DNA of 19,972 bases from contig JBCCQA010000048.1 in assembly GCA_039024635.1 (NCBI GenBank), positions 1 to 19,972 of the forward strand, written 5' to 3'. The notes under the pieces are model-generated. The model was given only the letters and a program-made list of their open reading frames with translations, did no database searches and had not been told where the DNA came from. The position numbers and the translations under genes were made by a program. Origin of the DNA: Kuafuiihalomonas sp039024635 (GTDB taxonomy: Bacteria > Myxococcota > Kuafuiibacteriia > Kuafuiibacteriales > Kuafuiibacteriaceae). Below are positions 14,642-19,972 of the stretch, piece after piece. Position 1 is the first letter of the stretch, and each line of letters starts with the position of its first letter.

Positions 14642-16275
14642 TCCAGCCACCCCATGGTGACGAGCTTGTTTCGGGCCTTCCGAGAGACGGCTCCGAAGTC
14701 GCCCTCGCTCAGATGGGTCAAGATGTCGCCACCCAGGTTTTGTCCGTCGCCTTGCCCTTCGGAGAGGGAGAAGCCCAGATAGAACAAAGCGTCACCATCA
14801 AGGATGTTCTCGGCCGCCAAGCGGTCGACGGTTGCGAAGTCTCGCCGACGAGAGAGAAGGGCGAAGGTCGCCACAGCAGGATCCCGGCTCGAGCCTCGAG
14901 ACAGGTGCTTCTTGCTGAGCATGAGTTGGCAAACGCCCAGCTCATAGCGCGCGCTGGGGTCATCGGCCCCTTCTGCTATCCGCTCGAAGAGCGAGCCCGC
15001 CTCGGCGAACTCCCCTCGGTTCTTGAGCTTGAGGGCCTTGTCTTGAAGGCTTCCCTGCACTCTTCCGATGTTCTGCGAGCCCAGCTGTCGGAGGAGGCCG
15101 AGAATGATCTTGCTGATGTCCGGAGGCGCGTCCAAAGCGCCGGTCTCCAGCTGCTGAACGGTAGATGCTAGGAGCTCCCCTGACGAGCGAAGGGCACGAG
15201 CCACCGCTTCCGCCTGTTCGACGTCGTTGAGGCTTGGAAGAACTCGAGCCAAGGCGCTTCGTCCACTGGAGGTCTGAACGGCCACCTGCAGCGCGTGCTT
15301 CTGATCCGTCGGGTCACCAGACTTGACGTGCTCGGCGATAGCCTTGGCCGCGGGCGCGCTGTCCAGCTTGCCCAGTGCCTCGATCGCAAAGTCGCGAACC
15401 GAGCGCCGACTGGACTCTAGGAGCTTTCGGACCCGCGACTCCAGGGTCACGGGAAGGTCGGCGCGCGTCAGGGCATCGGCCACCGTGGTCACGACGTTCT
15501 CCGGCGTGCTCTCGCTCTCCAAGATCTCGAGCAGACCCTCGTACTGCCGTACGGAAATCCTGCGAACCGAGAGCTGTCGACGAACCGCGCCCGCGACGGC
15601 AGCCCGAGCCTCGGCGTCTTCGCTCTTCTGGAGCCAGCCCAGCAGGAGCGAGATGACGCCTTCGTGGCTGGAGCCCCCCAGCATCTCGCTCAGTGTCTCG
15701 GCGAGGGCCGGGCGCTCGTCCAGACGGGACGGGCTGACATGGGTTCGCAGGCCTTCGACGAAGGCGGAAACCGACTCGGTCCCCGCGGCCTCCCAGCTAC
15801 CTTCCATGGCTTCTCGGGCCGCTTCGGCCAAACGCTGCGAACCGACGGCCATCGCTTGGGCAAGTCGGGCCATGGAGTCCACGTCGGCCCGAGCCGCCAA
15901 AACTGCGACCGCGCCCAGTCGCTCCTTCTCGTCCTTGGCCTCGAGCATCTGCTCCAGGTCGGACGGACCGATGTTCTTGGCCCGGGCCAGGACGGCTCGG
16001 GTGGTGCTCTGCACCGATGGATCCGAATCGATCAGCCGGGGCTGGAGGTCCCGGGCCAGGCCATCCGGAGCCAGGGCGCCCATGGCCTCCACGGCATGGC
16101 GGCGCACACGGGCCTCGGGATCGTCGAGGACCTTCCGGAGCTCACCAACGGCGGCAGGGGTGTAGAGGTCGAGGTCACCCAGCACGATGGCCGCCGCCAC
16201 ACGACGGTCGGGGTCCTGATGGCGCAGAAGCCCGGTCAGGGCGGACTCCCAGTCTTTGCCTTTTCGAGTGGTCAT
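14638..16275 (-). CDS. HEAT-repeat protein with a TPR-like C-terminal part
   Basis: The 545 residues consist mainly of tandem HEAT-type helical hairpins. Examples are DPDRRVAAAIVLGDL and DPEARVRRHAVEAMGAL in the first 70 residues, DPSVQSTTRAVLARA after them, and RRSVRDFAIEALGKLDSAPA around residue 290. Near residues 415-455 the pattern becomes TPR-like (LKNRGEFAEAGSLFERIAEG, ARYELGVCQLML). There is no signal peptide and no membrane segment, so it is a cytoplasmic scaffold or an adaptor for another protein. GAAGGGAG stands about eight bases before ATG 16275, a good ribosome binding site. The partner is not evident, but it is cotranscribed with the GspE-N-like protein and divergent from the PilZ/PATAN protein. 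Confidence 0.9.
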   Translation of the reverse strand: MTTRKGKDWESALTGLLRHQDPDRRVAAAIVLGDLDLYTPAAVGELRKVLDDPEARVRRHAVEAMGALAPDGLARDLQPRLIDSDPSVQSTTRAVLARAKNIGPSDLEQMLEAKDEKERLGAVAVLAARADVDSMARLAQAMAVGSQRLAEAAREAMEGSWEAAGTESVSAFVEGLRTHVSPSRLDERPALAETLSEMLGGSSHEGVISLLLGWLQKSEDAEARAAVAGAVRRQLSVRRISVRQYEGLLEILESESTPENVVTTVADALTRADLPVTLESRVRKLLESSRRSVRDFAIEALGKLDSAPAAKAIAEHVKSGDPTDQKHALQVAVQTSSGRSALARVLPSLNDVEQAEAVARALRSSGELLASTVQQLETGALDAPPDISKIILGLLRQLGSQNIGRVQGSLQDKALKLKNRGEFAEAGSLFERIAEGADDPSARYELGVCQLMLSKKHLSRGSSRDPAVATFALLSRRRDFATVDRLAAENILDGDALFYLGFSLSEGQGDGQNLGGDILTHLSEGDFGAVSRKARNKLVTMGWLE

Positions 16276-16298
16276 GGGGACGCTCCCTTCGCAGGGCG

Positions 16299-16334
16299 GC
16301 TGACCATGCTACTCCGCTCCTCGGACCCCCGCCA
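16299..16334 (-). promoter_or_regulatory. Candidate promoter of the HEAT-repeat gene
   Basis: On the minus strand, TAGCAT (16311-16306) is a good -10 hexamer. A weak -35, TGGCGG (16334-16329), lies 17 bases upstream. Transcription would start near 16299, giving a leader of about 24 bases that carries the GAAGGGAG ribosome binding site. Unlike the leaderless genes in this window, this one keeps a normal leader. Confidence 0.35.
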
Positions 16335-16410
16335 GTGACTTGCAGAAAAGAGGCCGGCAGAGTGCGGTTGCCGCGCCGCGTCCCTGGTGCCAGCGTCGTG
16401 AGCGTACCCG

Positions 16411-18828
16411 ATGGGAAACCCTCCGGCTCATCCACGGCTCGACGGACATGGCGTCCTCGGATTCGATGACGGCGAGCACTTCGCTCGGGTCGTCGAGTCC
16501 GAACTGCTGCACGGCCGAGCGATGGTGCAGGCCGAGGCCGCGCTGGCGATGCACTCCAGCCTGCGCGTACACATCCAGGCCCCCGGAACCGGACAGCGCT
16601 TGGACCTGGGCGCCAGGGTCGTCTTCGCGCAGGCCGAGATCTTCGGTCTCGAGTTCACGGACCTGGACGCACCCCGCAAGGAGCTCCTTCGCTCGATGGT
16701 GGCCACGGCCCAAGCAGCGGAGAGCTCTCCACCCGACCACACGGCGCCGGACGCCGATGCGGAGCCTCCGGCTGCCAAGCCGACCAAGGTCACACCTTCG
16801 ACCGAGAGTGCACCCAGCGCGCTCGCCGCATTCGAATGGAAAGCCGACCAGCTCAGGGTGTCGGATCCCGGCTTCCTTCTCGCCCTCTACCTCCAGGCCC
16901 TGAAAGGACCGCCGCTCGACCTGGGGGCCCCTCAACCTACCGGCCCCCGGTCTCTTGAGCTTCACCTCGGCGACCAACGAGGTCTGGTCGAAGCGATCAT
17001 TCTCGAGGGGGGTCGGGTCGACATCCCCGACCCTTCGCCCTTCGTGCCCCTCCTCGAAAAGCAGACGGCGGCGCTGGCTCGACTCCTGGCGCCCGTGGGC
17101 CTCATCGACGGAACGACCGACATCGAGGCCGGGGGTCTGGCGGCCGAGCTCCTCCCCACCCCCAAGAGCAAGCCGAGTCCCGGCGACGGCCCGCCTAGAA
17201 TGCCGAAGTTGGACGGTGAGTCCGTGGTCTTCGAGCGAATGCGGGACATGGAGCACGAACGAGACGTCAACGTCCGCAATGGCGGCTTGTTCGTCGAGTC
17301 CGCTCCCCTCCCGCTCCGGCGCCGGCTATCGCTCAGGTTTCGAATCGGTGGACGAGACCTCGGCTTCGCTCTGGAGGCGGACGTAGTCTTCGCCGACGCA
17401 GGCCGAGTCGGTTTCTCTTTCACCCAGCCTGCAGAGGCCCTCCGGCAGTTCCAGCGGGCCGAAGTCCCGGCCTCCAAGCCTCGCTCATCGAGCCAGATCA
17501 CAACGACTGACGTTTCCAGGGTCTCGGGTTCTCGGGACCTGCCCGCTTTCAACGGGGACCTATCGGCCCCCTTGCCCTTGGCCAAGCTCTTGGAGCTGAG
17601 CAAGCACAGCATTCGCTCGACGGAGCGCTTGGGCCGAGCCTCCAGTCTGCTGCTGTTCGAGTTCCTCGCCCGAGAGAAGCAAACCGGCGTGCTAGAGATC
17701 CACCGAGCCGAGGGCACGAGCTGCCAAATCTACTTTTACCAGGGGGACGTCGCATTCGTGGAGGTGAAGCCCTTCGAGGAGAGCGTCAGTTTGGGTCGCA
17801 TCCTCATCGCCCAAAAGAAGGTCAACGAGACGGGGCTCCGCGAGGCTCTGGAGCGAGCCCGCGGCTCTCATCGCCTCCTCGGACGCATGCTGATCCTCCT
17901 TGGCATCATCAAGCGCGGGGAATTGGTGGCCGCCCTCCGGGAGCAGTGCCGCGCCAAGATCGACGCAACCTTTGGCTGGTCGGCCGGGCGCTACGCCTGG
18001 GGACCTTGGCGCGACCCGCCCGGAGAGGCGGACTTGGTGGTGACCCGCTCTTTGGGGGTCTTGGCCCGACACGTTCGGGTCCTCCTCGAGCACACCTCGG
18101 GCCGCGACCTCGAGCTCTTGTTCGGCAGCGGAATGGCGGGGGTCATGGTCGTCCAAGACCTCGATCGCTTGGCCACCACGCTCCAGCTCCAGCCAAAGGA
18201 GCTGCGTTTCCTCGAACTCCAGCTCGACGGCAAGCGGAGCGTTCACGACGCCGTGACCGGGAGCCCCATAGGACGACTCGGGGCGCTGCGACTCTTGGCG
18301 ACCTGCCTCGCCCTCGGCCTCGCCCGCTTCACCGATGACTCCCAGTCGATGGACCTTGAGGACTCGGCGGGTCCGGCCAGCGGCTCCAAGGAGGCAGACC
18401 TGGAGGCGCAGCTGCAGGAGGAGCTCACCCGCCTCGAGGGCAGCAATCACTTCGACGTCCTGGGAGTCCATTGGTCCTCTCACCAACGAAGCTACCGGGA
18501 GGCCTGGGAACGCCGACGGTCGGCCTACGATCGGAAGAACTACGCCGAGGCCCCCGAGAAGCTCGAGGCCTTGGCCGCCAAGATTCGGGCCTGCATCGAC
18601 GCTGCGTACGAAGCCATCAAGAGCGAAGGCCCCCGATCCGCTTACCGCCGACGTCTATTCGACTCGACGGAGCGCCAGTACGCCGCCGACATGCTGGTGA
18701 AGCAGGGCGAGATCGCCCTCATGCGAGGAGACCGGGTGCGAGCCTTGGAGTCCTTCGAGACCGCCCTGGAGCTCCATCCGAGCCAGAAGGTGAAGGCGCT
18801 GCTCACCCAGGCCCGTGAAAACCGCTGA
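16411..18828 (+). CDS. Multidomain PilZ-like / PATAN (DUF4388) / degenerate J-domain / TPR protein
   Basis: A cytoplasmic protein of 805 residues with no membrane segment. Domains in order: a PilZ-like region at about 15-95 (SSLRVHIQAPGTGQRLDLGA, IFGLEFTDL); a region of uncertain nature at about 130-240; a second PilZ-like region at about 270-355 (RDVNVRNGGLFVESAPLPLR, GRVGFSFTQPAEALRQF); a PATAN/DUF4388 domain at about 380-560 (TGVLEIHRAEG, CQIYFYQGDVAFVEVKP, then MshEN-like helices LGRILIAQKKVNETGLREAL); a J-like region at about 675-745; and a TPR-like pair at about 750-795 (QGEIALMRGDRVRALESFET). The J-like region starts HFDVLGVHW but has no HPD, so it should not stimulate DnaK. PATAN proteins are linked to polarity, signalling and motility in myxobacteria. 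Start ATG 16411 follows an in-frame TGA at 16399. Confidence 0.88.
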   Translation: MGNPPAHPRLDGHGVLGFDDGEHFARVVESELLHGRAMVQAEAALAMHSSLRVHIQAPGTGQRLDLGARVVFAQAEIFGLEFTDLDAPRKELLRSMVATAQAAESSPPDHTAPDADAEPPAAKPTKVTPSTESAPSALAAFEWKADQLRVSDPGFLLALYLQALKGPPLDLGAPQPTGPRSLELHLGDQRGLVEAIILEGGRVDIPDPSPFVPLLEKQTAALARLLAPVGLIDGTTDIEAGGLAAELLPTPKSKPSPGDGPPRMPKLDGESVVFERMRDMEHERDVNVRNGGLFVESAPLPLRRRLSLRFRIGGRDLGFALEADVVFADAGRVGFSFTQPAEALRQFQRAEVPASKPRSSSQITTTDVSRVSGSRDLPAFNGDLSAPLPLAKLLELSKHSIRSTERLGRASSLLLFEFLAREKQTGVLEIHRAEGTSCQIYFYQGDVAFVEVKPFEESVSLGRILIAQKKVNETGLREALERARGSHRLLGRMLILLGIIKRGELVAALREQCRAKIDATFGWSAGRYAWGPWRDPPGEADLVVTRSLGVLARHVRVLLEHTSGRDLELLFGSGMAGVMVVQDLDRLATTLQLQPKELRFLELQLDGKRSVHDAVTGSPIGRLGALRLLATCLALGLARFTDDSQSMDLEDSAGPASGSKEADLEAQLQEELTRLEGSNHFDVLGVHWSSHQRSYREAWERRRSAYDRKNYAEAPEKLEALAAKIRACIDAAYEAIKSEGPRSAYRRRLFDSTERQYAADMLVKQGEIALMRGDRVRALESFETALELHPSQKVKALLTQARENR

Positions 18829-18830
18829 AC

Positions 18831-19502
18831 TCACTCGGCCTTTGCCAGGACCTTGATTCGTCGGCGGGCCTCCGCCCGCTCGGCCTCGGTCGGCGCTCCG
18901 GCCAAAACCGCACGCCAAGCTGCAATCTTGCTTTCGGCATCGACTCGAACCACCGCGTCCAATGAGCGCGCCTCTTCGACCAAGCGGTCTTGGAGGGCTC
19001 GCATCCGCGACTGGGCCGCTCGGCGGATGCTCTCGTCGCGGGCCCATTGGAGCACGCGGCGCCAGGCGGAAATTCTATCCTCCTTCAGCGCGCCCTCCTC
19101 TTCGACGGCCTTCGCGGCCTCCACGAGACGCCGCGCTTCGACGCGATGCCAGTGGAGAGCGCGGCTCTGGGCCTTCTCGACGGCGGATGCATCGGTCTGC
19201 GTCGTGGCCACCTCGAGCCAGGCCTGCTCCTTGTCCACCGGCCTGGCCTCGGGATTCGACTCCAGCGCCAGGGCTTCAGCCAGCCGCCGCTCCCGCTCGG
19301 CATTCCGCCACCGGATCACGGCCTTGCGCGCATAGGTGAGCTGGGCCTCGGTGCGCTCCACGAAGGCGCTCCACTCCGCCACTTTTTCGAGGTCTGGCAC
19401 CCCTGCCTCGGCCTCCAGCTGCAGCAGTCCTTTGAAGGAGATCACGCGGTCCTCACCTTCCTGCCCCGCCAGCAGGAGTCCGAGGCTCAACGGCAGCCAC
19501 AT
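18831..19502 (-). CDS. Exported helical protein with four repeats of about 50 residues
   Basis: I do not recognise the family. From ATG 19502 the protein has 223 residues. It begins MWLPLSLGLLLAG, a short signal peptide. The remainder is almost entirely helical and rich in Ala, Arg and Glu. Tryptophans at positions 44, 95, 147 and 196 are 49-52 residues apart and head four degenerate repeats with the pattern AW-x-x-V (WLEVAT, WRRVLQ, WRAVLA), followed by SR/AR- and EAR-containing helices. The array suggests a helical-repeat scaffold, possibly related to TPR-type folds. It ends three bases from the convergent PATAN gene. TAGTGT (19516-19511) is a possible -10 box eight bases before the start. 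ATG 19502 fits the signal peptide. Confidence 0.8.
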   Translation of the reverse strand: MWLPLSLGLLLAGQEGEDRVISFKGLLQLEAEAGVPDLEKVAEWSAFVERTEAQLTYARKAVIRWRNAERERRLAEALALESNPEARPVDKEQAWLEVATTQTDASAVEKAQSRALHWHRVEARRLVEAAKAVEEEGALKEDRISAWRRVLQWARDESIRRAAQSRMRALQDRLVEEARSLDAVVRVDAESKIAAWRAVLAGAPTEAERAEARRRIKVLAKAE

Positions 19503-19519
19503 CTTCGTGGACACTAGCA

Positions 19520-19577
19520 GTCCTGGACCCCAGGACCAGCTCGTTTGGAATACTGCGCCGAGCGAACTAGACTCGGC
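19520..19577. promoter_or_regulatory. Divergent intergenic region with two inverted repeats and a leaderless promoter
   Basis: The gap 19503-19579 separates two divergent genes. GTCCTGG (19520-19526) and CCAGGAC (19530-19536) form a 7-bp inverted repeat with a 3-bp spacer. GCCGAG (19557-19562) and CTCGGC (19572-19577) form a second one, flanking the -10 box. On + the promoter is TTGGAA (19545-19550), 17 bp, TAGACT (19568-19573), with the start codon at 19580. Both repeats are candidate operators. Confidence 0.5.
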
Positions 19578-19579
19578 AC

Positions 19580-19972
19580 ATGACCGGATCGTTCGTCTTG
19601 GTTCTGGCCGGCGCTGCCGGCGGCGCCGACCCATCCACGGTTGAAAAGGTGATCACGGCCATCAACGTTTCCGCGCCTCGCATCGATGCCTGCGTCGCAC
19701 GCTACACGGAGGAGTACCCCCAGGCCGATGGCGTAGCCAAGCTTCAGGTCGTGGTCGACGAGACGGGCAAAGTGAGCGAGGCGCAGGCGTCGACCTCGCT
19801 GGAGGGCGCCCGCCTCCTTCGTCCCTGCCTGGCCTCAGCGGCCGAAACCTGGAAGCTCCCGCCTCCCAGCAAACCGAACGCAACCCTCTCTGTGAAGGTG
19901 AGGGTCGCCAAGGGTCGGCGCTTCAAGCTGCTCACCCCGAAGGAGCAGGCCCAGGCTGCGGCCGATGCCCAG
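19580..19972 (+). CDS. Exported protein resembling the AgmX/PglI (TonB-C-like) C-terminal domain, partial
   Basis: The frame opens at ATG 19580 and is still open at the window end (131 residues, 3' end missing). An in-frame TAG at 19568-19570 rules out an earlier start. The first residues, MTGSFVLVLAGAAGG, are a short signal-peptide-like stretch. The next 100 residues follow the pattern of the AgmX/PglI C-terminal domain common in myxobacteria: I-x-A-C (RIDACVARYTEEYP at about 35-48), GVAKLQVVVDETGKVSEAQA at about 52-71, a second Cys in LRPCLASAAETWKLPPP, and a closing strand LSVKVRVAKG. Known members fuse this domain to envelope or motility proteins. Two cysteines could form a disulfide. The name is a family resemblance only. 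The downstream part could carry another domain. Confidence 0.78.
   Translation, partial: MTGSFVLVLAGAAGGADPSTVEKVITAINVSAPRIDACVARYTEEYPQADGVAKLQVVVDETGKVSEAQASTSLEGARLLRPCLASAAETWKLPPPSKPNATLSVKVRVAKGRRFKLLTPKEQAQAAADAQ

Overview
The window is GC-rich, densely coded chromosomal DNA. It most resembles a myxobacterium or relative (Myxococcota, former Deltaproteobacteria). That assignment is an inference from gene content: a PilT/PilU-type twitching ATPase, an ExbB-ExbD-ExbD proton-channel set, a Ser/Thr kinase with an HRDLSTKN catalytic loop, a tandem pair of ArsA-type ATPases, a PilZ/PATAN (DUF4388)/J-like multidomain protein, and a protein resembling the AgmX/PglI C-terminal domain at the right edge. 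I see no rRNA, tRNA, CRISPR array, insertion sequence or phage gene.

Layout, left to right. 1-356: possible tail of an upstream gene, then a tandem repeat of about 131 bp. 357-1433 (-): PilT/PilU ATPase. 1607-3367 (+): ExbB, ExbD and ExbD as one operon, with a strong hairpin between the first two genes. 3470-5143 (+): membrane Ser/Thr kinase. 5138-7615 (-): a secreted coiled-coil protein followed by a membrane-anchored MutS-like ATPase. 7770-10201 (+): prolyl-tRNA synthetase coupled to a quinone oxidoreductase. 10233-13457 (-): ArsA-like ATPase 2, ArsA-like ATPase 1 and a TPR lipoprotein. 13524-14018 (+): a probable hotdog-fold protein. 13988-16275 (-): a HEAT-repeat protein and a small protein with a GspE-N-like C-terminus. 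16411-18828 (+): the PilZ/PATAN/J-like protein. 18831-19502 (-): an exported protein with four repeats of about 50 residues. 19580-end (+): a truncated TonB-C/AgmX-like protein.

Two signals stand out. First, five genes that begin transcription units and lack a Shine-Dalgarno sequence (kinase, proS, arsA2, hotdog gene, right-edge gene) each have a sigma70-like promoter. Its -35 hexamer begins exactly 35 bases before the start codon, followed by a 17-bp spacer and a -10 hexamer ending 7 bases before the start. This predicts leaderless mRNAs. For arsA2 and the hotdog gene the two promoters are back to back and exactly symmetric about one CGTCGACG palindrome. Second, the two neighbouring ArsA-type ATPases have complementary lesions in the deviant Walker A motif: one lacks the signature lysine and the other has arginine for the P-loop lysine. 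This suggests an obligate heterodimer with one functional composite site.

Much of the content concerns the cell envelope (pilus retraction motor, proton-driven motor, TPR lipoprotein, AgmX-like protein, kinase), as is usual in myxobacteria. Housekeeping genes (proS, quinone reductase) are interspersed.
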